Below are positions 7,923 to 16,419 of a stretch of 46,307 nucleotides of DNA, in pieces. The notes beneath the pieces are model-generated. The model was given only the letters and a program-made list of their open reading frames with translations, did not search any database and was not told the origin of the DNA. The position numbers and the translations under genes are program-made. How positions within the stretch are numbered: position 1 is the stretch's first letter; each line of letters begins with the position of its first letter. Origin of the DNA: Acidobacteriota bacterium (GTDB taxonomy: Bacteria; Acidobacteriota; UBA6911); assembly GCA_016929335.1 (NCBI GenBank), contig JAFGIY010000074.1:1-46307 (forward strand), given 5' to 3'.

Positions 7923-9143
7923 ATGAGGAACAAGGGAAAAGCATTATTGATTGCTTTGGTCGTTATATCCATTTCATCTTTTGTGTTTTGTCAGGAAAGC
8001 AGCGAATCTGCCGGCGAATCAAACGCAACAGAATCCTGGTCGGAAAGAACAGGGATCGGTTATGAGGCCGTCTATTGGGGAGAATTTTGGGCAAACACCC
8101 GGGGAGGACTGAAAAGAGATCAAACGCATTTGCATCAAATAGATTTATCCGCAACCGTAAATACGAAACAAGCGGGACTATGGAACGATGGAAAATTTTT
8201 CGTCCGCGCTCTCTCCAATCAAGGAGGCGCCCTTCTAAGCGAAGAGATTTGTGGAGATACACAGGTTGTAAGCAACATTGAAGCCCCGAGTTCCACACGC
8301 CTTTACGAACTGTGGTATGAGCATTTGCTGTTCGGTGAAAAATTATCGCTGTTGTTGGGAATTCACGATCTGAATTCCGAGTTTGCCGTTACTGAATACG
8401 GAGGTTTCTTCATTAACAGCTCTTTTGGCATCTCCAAGGAAATTTCCGGGGGAGGAAGGCCTGGCATATTTCCTTTGGCGGCTCCGGCATTTCGCGCCAG
8501 ATTCAGTCCGAATGAATCCTGGGAATTCCTGATGGGCGTTTACAACGGGGATCCCGGTGATCCCGCAGTGCAAAAGCACTTTCCCAGGCTGACCTTTAAT
8601 AATGAAGCGGGAGCGCTTGTCTCTCTGGAAGCGTCCTATCATTTCGGACGAAAGACGCTTCCGGGAACAGTCAAAGCCGGATATTGGAATAATACCGGAA
8701 GATTCGATGATCTTCTTAAGGTCGACTGCATTGGAACACCGATCAGGCACAAAGGAAATCAGGGGGTATATTTCATTGCAGATCAAAGGATTCACGGAGA
8801 TGAAAATCGCGGACTCGGCGCCTTTCTGCAAATCGGCGTAGCGCCTGACGAAGACATTAATGAATTCAATTCCTATATTGGCGCAGGACTTAAGTATAAG
8901 GGTTTGATTCCTCTCCGCCCGGCAGATGAAGCCGGCATCGCTTTTGCCAGAACAGAGCTATGCGGCAAAATATGCTGTCCCGAACGAGATGCGGCTGAGA
9001 CTGCATTGGAAATAAGTTATCGTGCGGCTTTTGGCGAACATCTTGCGTTGCAGCCGGATTTCCAGTTTGTCTTTAATCCGGGCGCAGACTCAACGATAAA
9101 AAATGCGGTTGTCGTTGGAGCAAGGCTCGAGATATTTTTCTAG
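7923..9143 (+). CDS. OprB-type carbohydrate-selective porin
   Basis: A 406-residue outer-membrane beta-barrel. The signal peptide is clear: basic MRNKGK, a hydrophobic core to about residue 20, and a cut near FVFCQ. The mature chain has alternating strands, a region starting GIGYEAVYWGEFWANTRGG that resembles the first strand of OprB proteins, a LYELWYEHLLFGEKLSLLLG strand-turn-strand near 120-140, and a terminal phenylalanine as expected for barrel assembly. A ribosome site AAGGAAAA lies upstream of the ATG. It probably admits sugars or other small solutes into the periplasm. It stands alone on the strand; the TIR gene 46 bases downstream has an unrelated role. Confidence 0.85.
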   Translation: MRNKGKALLIALVVISISSFVFCQESSESAGESNATESWSERTGIGYEAVYWGEFWANTRGGLKRDQTHLHQIDLSATVNTKQAGLWNDGKFFVRALSNQGGALLSEEICGDTQVVSNIEAPSSTRLYELWYEHLLFGEKLSLLLGIHDLNSEFAVTEYGGFFINSSFGISKEISGGGRPGIFPLAAPAFRARFSPNESWEFLMGVYNGDPGDPAVQKHFPRLTFNNEAGALVSLEASYHFGRKTLPGTVKAGYWNNTGRFDDLLKVDCIGTPIRHKGNQGVYFIADQRIHGDENRGLGAFLQIGVAPDEDINEFNSYIGAGLKYKGLIPLRPADEAGIAFARTELCGKICCPERDAAETALEISYRAAFGEHLALQPDFQFVFNPGADSTIKNAVVVGARLEIFF

Positions 9144-9189
9144 ATGGATCACATTCCAGCGCCGGCAATGCAACAAGCGGAGGTCTCAA

Positions 9190-10041
9190 GTGAAGGTCTT
9201 CATCAGCTATGGACGGAAGGACGCAGCAGAATTCGCCATGAGCATGGCTGAATGGCTCCGCAACCGGGGACACACTCCCTGGATAGACATCAAACAGGGA
9301 GTTCCGGTTGGCGCAGCCTTTGATATCCGTATTGAATTGGGAATAGAAAACAGCGATTTAATGGTTGCCCTGCTGTCGCCCTGGAGCCTGCGTCCCGAGA
9401 GCTTCTGCAGGAATGAACTGCTGTATGCCCAGGCAATGAAGCGTCCCATCGTTCCAATCAGGCTGGCTGAACTGGTGCCCCCGATTCAAATCCTTCCGTT
9501 GAGCTGGCTGGACGCTTTTCCTGATTCAAATACTGCTTTTGAAAAGCTGCCTTCCATCATTGAGGAAGTCGTCCGCACCGGGGAGATGCCGCGCCGGATC
9601 TGGACGGGAATCGAATCCGCCGGAGCCGGATGGATAAAAGAGGAAAAACTCGATTTTGGGGAAGAGATGCGTCGTTACGGCAGCTCTTTCACGGGGCGCG
9701 ACTGGCTCTTTGCAGAGATGACGCTGGATGCACTATGCAGTTCCGATCCGGAATGCCGGATGAGCGTGAATGAAATCGGCGCATTGCCTCCAAATTTGGG
9801 CGGTTTGTATCATTCAATGTTTCGCAGGAGGTTTGCCGGCGGTCAGCGATATCACCATGAAATATTGCCGGTGCCTGAATGTCTGGTTTCTGCCGCATCC
9901 CCGAATTTTTCTATGCGATTGGGGAAAGAATCGACGAGCTTAAGCTCGCGCATGAATTACCGTGCGCGAGGGCAGGAATTCGAGGGCGATATGCTTGACG
10001 AATTAGCCGGCGGTGAAATGCTCAATTCTGTTTTTTTATGA
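9190..10041 (+). CDS. TIR-domain protein, deletion remnant of a TIR-NACHT/WD40 gene
   Basis: From GTG 9190, preceded at six bases by GGAGG, the product is 283 residues. Residues 1-130 form a TIR domain (VFISYGRKDAAEF start; FCRNELLYA carries the likely catalytic Glu76 of bacterial TIR NADases). Residues 167-176, FTGRDWLFAE, are the entry motif that normally precedes a P-loop NTPase in TIR-STAND proteins. The sequence then jumps straight to LPPNLGGLYHSMFRRRF (199-215), which in such proteins follows the NTPase. No Walker A or B motif exists. After residue 240 the sequence loses family resemblance and ends. I infer an internal deletion that kept frame, plus 3' truncation. The TIR part could still be functional. 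Confidence 0.75.
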   Translation: MKVFISYGRKDAAEFAMSMAEWLRNRGHTPWIDIKQGVPVGAAFDIRIELGIENSDLMVALLSPWSLRPESFCRNELLYAQAMKRPIVPIRLAELVPPIQILPLSWLDAFPDSNTAFEKLPSIIEEVVRTGEMPRRIWTGIESAGAGWIKEEKLDFGEEMRRYGSSFTGRDWLFAEMTLDALCSSDPECRMSVNEIGALPPNLGGLYHSMFRRRFAGGQRYHHEILPVPECLVSAASPNFSMRLGKESTSLSSRMNYRARGQEFEGDMLDELAGGEMLNSVFL

Positions 10042-10284
10042 TTTTACATCCGGCAAAATCGGCAGAGACCAATGTGGACATTTTTATTACTTCCACCAAC
10101 CTTCTTCGGTTAATATGTTTTTATAATGATAGCCCGCCTGGATTTCGCTCCGATTAGACGCAATGATTGTGCAGTGCTCCACCCCTATGCGGCTATCCTA
10201 TTCGCATGCGCAAAAAGCTTTTCAGAGGATGGCCAAAACCCGGAGGACCGATCTAATCCGGCATTGCCAAAGCAAACTTGACCA

Positions 10285-12072
10285 ATGGACACCTCGATTG
10301 TTCTTGTTCTGACTATTCTTGTCTCTACTGTGGTCTTTCTCGTTGCTGAGATTGTCCGCATCGACGTTGTTGCCATTCTATGCATGCTGGCATTAGGGTG
10401 GGCGGGCATACTCCATCCTCAGGAAATGCTGTCGGGATTTTCGAGCAACGCCGTGATTGCCATGATGGGTGTAATGATTATGGGGCGCGGCATCGCAAAG
10501 ACGGGTGCAATGGACCGGTTCGCGCACATAGTCCTGAAAAAAGCCGGCAATCATAGACCAAAAATCATCGGGTTTATGTCCTTATCAATCGGCATATTGT
10601 CAGGATTTATTCAGAACATCGGAGCAGTCGCGCTTTTTCTGCCGGGCATCCTGAATATTTCCCGGCGAGGAAAAATCCCCGCATCAATACTGATCATGCC
10701 TATAGGATTTGCTGCGATACTGGGCGGCACAATCAGCATGGTAGGCTCGGGGCCGCTCATATTGACGAACGATCTTCTGCACAGCGCCGGACTGGAACCG
10801 TACGGTTTGTTCAGTGTGACGCCGGTTGGCGCACTGTTGCTCTTTGCGGGCATCGTCTTTATGCTGGTTTTGGGGAAATCTGTTCTGCCCGTTTCTCAAA
10901 CAGCCGGCGATGAAAAATCCGAACAGGAAAAGCTGATTGAGGCATTTCATCTGCCGCACAACATATGGCCCCATGTTATTGCGCAGGGGAGTCCTCTGGC
11001 AAATAAAACTCCGGAACAGCTGAACCTGTGGGATCGCTATAAAATCAATATTCTTGCCATAATACAGGGTAAAGATGTGGTATATGCGCCCTGGCGTGGA
11101 ACAATGCTGGAGGCGGGACAGGCAATCGCCCTTCTGGGCGAAGAAAAAAATATCTCCCGATTTGCGGCAGAATACGGTCTGACGCCGGCAAAGCGGTCCG
11201 ATAGATTTGCCGGCCTGCTTGATGCGCCAAACGCGGGATTTGCTGAAGTGATTGTCCCAACGCGTTCGGAAATGGTCGGGAATACCATTCGCAAATACTC
11301 CTTTAGAAAGCGCTATGCGGTAGAACCGGTAATGATCTTCAGCAAAGGTGAAGAATGGCGAGGGGATTTCTCAGACCGGGAAATTTCAGCAGGTGACGCA
11401 ATTATTGTTTATGGCCCATGGGATAAAATCAGTGATTTGAAATCCAGCATTGATTTTGTGGTCGCGACGCCTTTTCAAGCGGATAAAAAAGATCAGTCTA
11501 AAACCCGGATTGCCATTCTCTGTTTCGCCTTTGCCGTTGTTCTTGCGCTTACTGGCCATCCCATTTCAATGGCTTTTTTCACCGGCGCAGTCGCGATGAT
11601 ACTGATGCGGGTTCTGAGCATTCAGGAAGCTTATCATGCCATTGAATGGAAGGTGGTGTTCATGCTGGCCGGGCTTATTCCTCTTGGCGTTGCCATGCAA
11701 AAATCAGGCGCCGCTCAGTTCCTGGCGGAAAAGATTATGGCCTTGGCAATAGACCTTCATCCGATCCTCATAATTCTTTCCGTTGGAATATTGTCCACAC
11801 TGTTTTCATTGTTTATGTCCAATGTGGGCGCCATTATAGTCCTGGCTCCTCTTGTAGTCGGCATGGCACAGATCGGTTGTTTGGATCCGCGTCCTCTGGT
11901 GCTGATGGCTGCCGTTTGCACCTCCAATTCCTTCATTCTGCCGACACATCAGGTGAATGCGCTATTAATGTCTTCCGGAGGCTATCGCAATGCGGACTAT
12001 TTAAAGGCCGGCAGCGGAATGACACTTATTTTCCTTGCAATCGCCGTGCTGTTTTTTTACTTCCTTCTTTAA
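10285..12072 (+). CDS. SLC13/DASS-type permease with two RCK_C domains
   Basis: The 595-residue protein has hydrophobic blocks at about 1-190 and 405-595, separated by a soluble region. The soluble middle (about 205-380) contains two TrkA-C/RCK_C-like domains, seen as paired segments of the type AIIQGKDVVYAPWRGTMLEAGQAI and the later SAGDAIIVYGP. The C-terminal block includes the SNVGAIIVLAPLVVGMA and TSNSFILPTHQVNAL segments expected around the substrate and sodium sites of SLC13 transporters. It likely imports or exports an anion such as a dicarboxylate or sulfate; substrate unknown. It stands alone, and no strong ribosome site was seen before ATG 10285. Confidence 0.88.
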   Translation: MDTSIVLVLTILVSTVVFLVAEIVRIDVVAILCMLALGWAGILHPQEMLSGFSSNAVIAMMGVMIMGRGIAKTGAMDRFAHIVLKKAGNHRPKIIGFMSLSIGILSGFIQNIGAVALFLPGILNISRRGKIPASILIMPIGFAAILGGTISMVGSGPLILTNDLLHSAGLEPYGLFSVTPVGALLLFAGIVFMLVLGKSVLPVSQTAGDEKSEQEKLIEAFHLPHNIWPHVIAQGSPLANKTPEQLNLWDRYKINILAIIQGKDVVYAPWRGTMLEAGQAIALLGEEKNISRFAAEYGLTPAKRSDRFAGLLDAPNAGFAEVIVPTRSEMVGNTIRKYSFRKRYAVEPVMIFSKGEEWRGDFSDREISAGDAIIVYGPWDKISDLKSSIDFVVATPFQADKKDQSKTRIAILCFAFAVVLALTGHPISMAFFTGAVAMILMRVLSIQEAYHAIEWKVVFMLAGLIPLGVAMQKSGAAQFLAEKIMALAIDLHPILIILSVGILSTLFSLFMSNVGAIIVLAPLVVGMAQIGCLDPRPLVLMAAVCTSNSFILPTHQVNALLMSSGGYRNADYLKAGSGMTLIFLAIAVLFFYFLL

Positions 12073-12340
12073 TCGGAGGCGCCGATCCATTGCCGCCCTG
12101 TTTTCACTAAATGCTCTGCTGGAAAACCTGGTATTTAGACAATTCGGCTTTCAGCCTATAAATAAATTCTTAATGACTGCAAACATATCCATCCAAAATC
12201 AGAAAGGAAGGCATCCGTATGTTTATGCAGCAAGTTCTGGTAAAGAACCCGGCACACGGCTGCTATTTGATTGTGTGCCGATAGGCATGCTTTGAAATCC
12301 CATTTGACCGGGATTACAATCGGTTTCTCTTCTTTGCAGT

Positions 12341-12775
12341 CTATCTGCCTTTCCTCTGTTTCGGTCTCTGCGTTTGTTTGGCCTGGGTGGCAAAAGCCAT
12401 GACCAGATCGAACTGCGCGTCTGTCAACAATTGCGGCTCGTAGTTTTCTCCGGTGAGTAACGCATAGTTATGGACGAAGGCATCCAAGTGGTTGTAAGAG
12501 CCTTCATACAGATTTTTATAAACACGCTGGATGCGTGCCTCATCTGTTTCCTCATATGCCTTCCAGATGTCGAGAATGTCGTATTCCTCGATGTAACCGC
12601 CGACCATAAACGCGTCACTTTCGGAGACCAAACCCCATTCAGTAAGAAAAATAAACAGCTCGCCAATATCCGGATCGCTGAACACCCCGACGGCATCATC
12701 CGTTACGGGATCCTCAATCCCGTAAAAGATGAGCAGATTCGCCGTCTCGTATCCAAACGATCTCGTGATCCTGGA
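12341..12775 (-). pseudogene. C-terminal remnant of a DUF2202 ferritin-like protein
   Basis: Read from about 12775 down, the frame gives LLIFYGIEDPVTDDAVGVF, then SDPDIGELF, GGYIEEYDILDIWKA and a segment ending GSYNHLDAFVH. This is the order and spacing of the second half of DUF2202 proteins, a four-helix ferritin-like family of unknown role. The N-terminal helices are missing: an in-frame TAA lies at 12776-12778, and upstream bases instead encode a DUF5916 piece on the other strand. An internal ATG at 12685 would give a 114-residue product but lacks half the helical bundle and has no ribosome site that I can see. The Gln/Lys/Arg-rich tail may be lineage-specific. Confidence 0.65.
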
Positions 12776-12953
12776 TTACAGGTGGATGAACATCGGATAG
12801 AATTACAATACGGGCCTGGGTTTTGTGCCGCGTCCCGGCGTCCGGATTTCCGCCCTCAGCGGCGAAATTTCGCCGCGTCCCGAATTCTGGGGCATTTGCC
12901 AGGTGTCTTTCGAGTTCGCCTATAGGGATTATTTCAGTACCGTCCCTTGCTGA
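12738..12953 (+). pseudogene. C-terminal remnant of a DUF5916 protein
   Basis: In the frame starting at 12738 the translation gives FAVSYPNDLVILDYRWMNIG, a TAG stop at 12798-12800, then NYNTGLGFVPRPGVRIS and SPRPEFWGI before a TGA at 12951-12953. The N-G-L-GFVPR-GVR pattern followed by PRPE is typical of the barrel-like part of DUF5916 proteins, which are normally 700 residues or more. No start codon or upstream part exists here, and one internal stop is present. It abuts the DUF2202 remnant on the opposite strand, with a junction around 12735. Recognised by eye only. Confidence 0.5.
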
Positions 12954-13013
12954 ACCGGAAGGCAGATTCGTATTTGAAAGAGCCACCCGTCAGAAGCGCG
13001 AAACCTCAAAAAG

Positions 13014-14033
13014 TCAGTAACGGCCGGTGAGAAAAATGCGCAAACGGCGCAGATTGCGATGCAACAGCTGGGCATAAGGAGCTTCCCTGCCAAGCTCATA
13101 ATAGGCCATTCGCGCTATCAGATTATACAGGCCAAGTCGCTTAAGCCAGCGCACCTGTCGCTGATACGACCTGGTCGATGCGGCCAGTTGAGCGTATGGA
13201 ATATCGCGGCCGAATACGGCCATTTCGGAAAAGGAACTGCCGCGAGTTCCGGCGAAAAACTGGGTGGCGCGCAGAAGCCATAATTCCACAAGCGCGTCCT
13301 CAATCGCCTGAGGTTTGCCGCGATCCAGGTTCGGTTCTGTCATTACCACGCGCTCTCCATAGCGTTGCATGAATTTCGATCGGATATTCTGGGTCGGGAG
13401 GGAGTGATGCGTGAACGGATTGCGCGAACCATCATCGGTACACAGCAGTATCCCGGCATCCGGCACCTGCTCCAGCCAGGTGTCCACCTGCTCCAGCATC
13501 ACCTCAAGGTTTGCCGTCGTGTCCGGGCGGTGATGCATCAGGTCTCCGCGCCGCAAATGAACGCCTATCATGCAGGCGCGAAATAAACATTCGCGAAATT
13601 TCTCTATGCGATTGAGGAGAGGGTCGACGGGTTTAAGCTCGCGCATCAATTGCTGCGCTCGTTCCAGCAGAGACCGATGCCGGCTGAAGCGGGCGGGCTG
13701 GAACAAGAATGAAAAATGAAAGACGAAAACAGCGGGATCATTCAATGAAAGCCATTCCGGGAAGGATCCGTATGGAGCGTTCGACAGGTCATAGACATTT
13801 TTGTAATCAAAGAAAGTATCGACATGCACATTCCATTCATTCTGAAAAAGCCGATCAAATGTGCAGCCGCACGCTTCCGTCGGCCGCCACCGCATCGCGA
13901 ATTCACGCCCGGTTGCTTCCGCGATTGCTTTGCCTGACAGCAGCACGCGAAGGCGATTACTCAAACCGGCAGTCGATGATACGGTTAATGATTTATGCAA
14001 CCCTGTCTCCGACGCGCCGCTTTCGATTTCCAT
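13014..14033 (-). CDS. Fucosyltransferase-like glycosyltransferase (NodZ/O-FucT type)
   Basis: The 339-residue protein opens with a GLSNRLRVLLSGKAIAEATG segment (about 23-42), typical for the sugar-nucleotide glycosyltransferases of the alpha-1,6/O-fucosyltransferase group. It contains IGVHLRRGDLMHH in the middle (the HxRRGD basic motif that binds the GDP-sugar pyrophosphate) and TRGSSFSEMAVFGR near residues 265-280, where this group has its conserved G-S-SFS loop. It is last in a four-gene minus-strand run, 38 bases after the PIG-L deacetylase. It probably transfers fucose or a related deoxyhexose to a glycan or small molecule. No membrane segment is evident. The exact GT family is not settled. 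Confidence 0.75.
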   Translation of the reverse strand: MEIESGASETGLHKSLTVSSTAGLSNRLRVLLSGKAIAEATGREFAMRWRPTEACGCTFDRLFQNEWNVHVDTFFDYKNVYDLSNAPYGSFPEWLSLNDPAVFVFHFSFLFQPARFSRHRSLLERAQQLMRELKPVDPLLNRIEKFRECLFRACMIGVHLRRGDLMHHRPDTTANLEVMLEQVDTWLEQVPDAGILLCTDDGSRNPFTHHSLPTQNIRSKFMQRYGERVVMTEPNLDRGKPQAIEDALVELWLLRATQFFAGTRGSSFSEMAVFGRDIPYAQLAASTRSYQRQVRWLKRLGLYNLIARMAYYELGREAPYAQLLHRNLRRLRIFLTGRY

Positions 14034-14071
14034 GCAGCCGTGATCTCTTCCTGACGGCGAGAATCAAATCA

Positions 14072-14926
14072 TTATTCACCCAAACGTCCGGCGAGCTTTT
14101 CTCTGATCTCATTCTCCATTTTCCGGATGAATCCCGTGACGTACTCGAGAATATCTATGGATTCATCTGCCACAAGAGTCGAGAGATCCATTCCAAAAAT
14201 CAGTTGAGTCGTCTTGTCCGTCTCATGGGACTCGAAGAATGTTGCGTTTGCACTTCGCCGCCCGAGAACAGCCGCATCATAGCGTTTGCCGCCGGCAATC
14301 TGAGAATCAAAGATTCCGCTGAGCGCACCGGCCAGATTCTCGCGTCCGCTGACGTCCATCAGCACCTTGTCCGAATCCGGCAGCCAATCGAGACTGCGCC
14401 ACACTTCACAGCCTAAGACCTTTAGAGGACGCTGTTCGCGCGGCAGTTCACGCATCGCCTGCAGTGCCGCCACCACCACACCGATGTGTGTATCGTGCTT
14501 GTCCGCCGGATTGTGGGTATAAACCACTTGCGGACGCATCCGGCTCAGGATCCGTTTCAGATCTTCTTTCAGAGAAAAATCGGAAGGCGATTTGACGGCG
14601 CTGCTCGGATAATCAAGCTGGATCATCACGCCATAGCCTCCAACGACTGCAGCCGCATTCTGCTCCCGTCTGCGCACAGCCATCATCCGGGCATCGCTGA
14701 AACCGGCATAAATTCCGGTACGCGAGCTGCCGCCGCCATTGGTGCAGGTAATGCCGCCGAACCAAAGATCGTTTCTTGCATAGCATCCGACGATACCGTG
14801 AAAGGCCATGAGTTCCAGGTCATCCTGATGCGCCCCGATGCCTAGATGCGTGATGCGTTTGAGCGCATCTTCAACTGCAATATTGTCAGGAATGAAAATT
14901 TCACTGGTTTCATTGTGTAATTTCAT
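14072..14926 (-). CDS. PIG-L/LmbE-family N-deacetylase
   Basis: The 284-residue protein carries the zinc-binding motif IGAHQDDLELMA near residue 30, a variant of AHPDDxE with Gln in place of Pro. A central segment VVYTHNPADKHDTHIGVVVAA has the downstream His pair of the family. Members remove acetyl groups from N-acetylglucosaminyl compounds or from antibiotics. The gene lies 19 bases downstream of the ROK kinase and 38 bases upstream of the glycosyltransferase, so it is likely co-transcribed with them. With the kinase and an HGSNAT-like acetyltransferase in the same run, an amino-sugar substrate is a reasonable inference. Confidence 0.9.
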   Translation of the reverse strand: MKLHNETSEIFIPDNIAVEDALKRITHLGIGAHQDDLELMAFHGIVGCYARNDLWFGGITCTNGGGSSRTGIYAGFSDARMMAVRRREQNAAAVVGGYGVMIQLDYPSSAVKSPSDFSLKEDLKRILSRMRPQVVYTHNPADKHDTHIGVVVAALQAMRELPREQRPLKVLGCEVWRSLDWLPDSDKVLMDVSGRENLAGALSGIFDSQIAGGKRYDAAVLGRRSANATFFESHETDKTTQLIFGMDLSTLVADESIDILEYVTGFIRKMENEIREKLAGRLGE

Positions 14927-14945
14927 AGTTCGTCCGCAATTTCCA

Positions 14946-16319
14946 TTATTTTAATGAGGGCAAGCTTGCGGCTGCAACCGCCTGGCCGACCCGGCGGCTT
15001 TTTTCGTCGGGCACATACAATGTGATTTTCTCGGCCAATTCAGGGAATTCCGCTTTTAATACCTCACGCGCCTTTTCAATAGCCAGCTCACCGCCGGCGC
15101 CTGTTGTGACACGCCCTAAGACCAGCATGTGGCTGAAATCGTAAAAGTCCGCGTAATGAGGAATGGTGTACCCGAGATAAACGCCGATGGTTTCATAAAT
15201 CTTTGCGGCGCGCGGATCGCCGCCGGCCATCAGACTCTGGACTTCCTTGAGCCGCTCCGGAAGATCCAGTTCTTCCGGCAGCCTGATGCCGGAAGCAGGC
15301 AACAGCTTATTCACTGCCTGTTGAGAGAAATAGAGGCCTCCAACGCCATAATCGCCGGACCATTCATCCAAAGCGGCGCTTGCGTTGTAGTCCACGGGAG
15401 CGAACGCCAATTCGCTCAGCCAGCCCGTCATGAAGCCTTGCGGGTTGATATAACCTGCCGCCTCGCTCGACCCCATTGCAATTCCCAGCATGCCGTTCGC
15501 TTTGATGGACATTGCGCCGGCTAAAGCCGTCACATCACCATCGTTGGCAGCCTCCAGGGGGACGCCCCATTCGTCTCGAATGCGAAGAAACGTATTCTTC
15601 GCCTGATCCGACCGGGAAGCCGGAATCGCTCGGAAAAGCGATGCGACCATTATTTTATTGTCCACAATCACGCCCGCTGAACTGCCGCCGATCGCATCCA
15701 CCCGCGGCAGGCGTTCTGCCGCATGCTTTATTCCGGCCGTAAGATGACGGTAGTGATATTCGGGATCGGGCTGATCTCGGGGATTCCAGGGAAATTCTTC
15801 GCTATATACGACATCGCCGTCTTTTACCGCCGCAACCTTGAAATCACTCGCACCGAGATCAAAGCCGATGCGGCATCCGTCAAGATGGCCTCCCAACCGC
15901 GCATTCCTTTCCCTGCAGCCCGGGACAAATCGGGTGTCTGTCACTTTGACCTCGAAGGGTCGCTCATAAACCTTCATCATCAGATCCACGTCGAATCTGC
16001 GACTGCCGGTGTCTGCATAGCATTGCCGAATATATTCTCCGACAACTGCAGAGCCTCCCAGCCAGATTCGCCAGGCTCCACGCGACCAAAGCAGAAATTT
16101 CACCACGCGATCCGCATATTGAAGCGTATCTGCATTCGCGGATGATTGCACAATGGTTTCATGGCGCGAGAACAGCCCATTCTCACGTTCCAGTCCGATA
16201 ATAAGAGGTTCGGAAGCGCCGGAAGATTTTGCCGTCTTGATATAATGACGATTGCGGAGCGCCGCCGGCATAAAATCAGGATCCAGCGGCGCCGCGATTT
16301 TCGGTTTTATGAATGACAT
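14946..16319 (-). CDS. ROK-family protein, probable sugar kinase, with N-terminal extension
   Basis: The 457-residue protein has an ASKHA/ROK core starting near residue 150 with GFDLGASDFKVAAVKDGDV (phosphate-1 loop). GGSSAGVIVDN follows, then EAANDGDVTALAGA, which contains the catalytic-type Asp of ROK kinases, and GMLGIAMGSSEAAGYI as the phosphate-2 region. The zinc-binding CxCGxxGC motif of many ROK proteins is absent. The first 150 residues are an unusual extension with no clear match; typical ROK kinases are about 300 residues. It lies between the HGSNAT-like and PIG-L genes in the minus-strand run. Sugar specificity cannot be told; GlcNAc-type substrates fit the context. Confidence 0.78.
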   Translation of the reverse strand: MSFIKPKIAAPLDPDFMPAALRNRHYIKTAKSSGASEPLIIGLERENGLFSRHETIVQSSANADTLQYADRVVKFLLWSRGAWRIWLGGSAVVGEYIRQCYADTGSRRFDVDLMMKVYERPFEVKVTDTRFVPGCRERNARLGGHLDGCRIGFDLGASDFKVAAVKDGDVVYSEEFPWNPRDQPDPEYHYRHLTAGIKHAAERLPRVDAIGGSSAGVIVDNKIMVASLFRAIPASRSDQAKNTFLRIRDEWGVPLEAANDGDVTALAGAMSIKANGMLGIAMGSSEAAGYINPQGFMTGWLSELAFAPVDYNASAALDEWSGDYGVGGLYFSQQAVNKLLPASGIRLPEELDLPERLKEVQSLMAGGDPRAAKIYETIGVYLGYTIPHYADFYDFSHMLVLGRVTTGAGGELAIEKAREVLKAEFPELAEKITLYVPDEKSRRVGQAVAAASLPSLK

Positions 16320-16419
16320 AGAATCATGCTCGAAAATAAAGGGTTTCAGTCCATTTTCCGGGTTTCAAAGCGTGCCTCAGAAAATTGTTTTAAGAAGATC
16401 CCGGATGTAGCGGGAACAT

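Noticed and set aside
9103..9189. Upstream extension of the TIR gene
   Set aside because: It overlaps the porin's end in another frame, and the GGAGG site points to GTG 9190.
12219..12285. Short frame MFMQQVLVKNPAHGCYLI with a good AAGGAAGG site
   Set aside because: It ends after about 20 codons; it might be the front of a decayed metallohydrolase, but the evidence is too thin to annotate.
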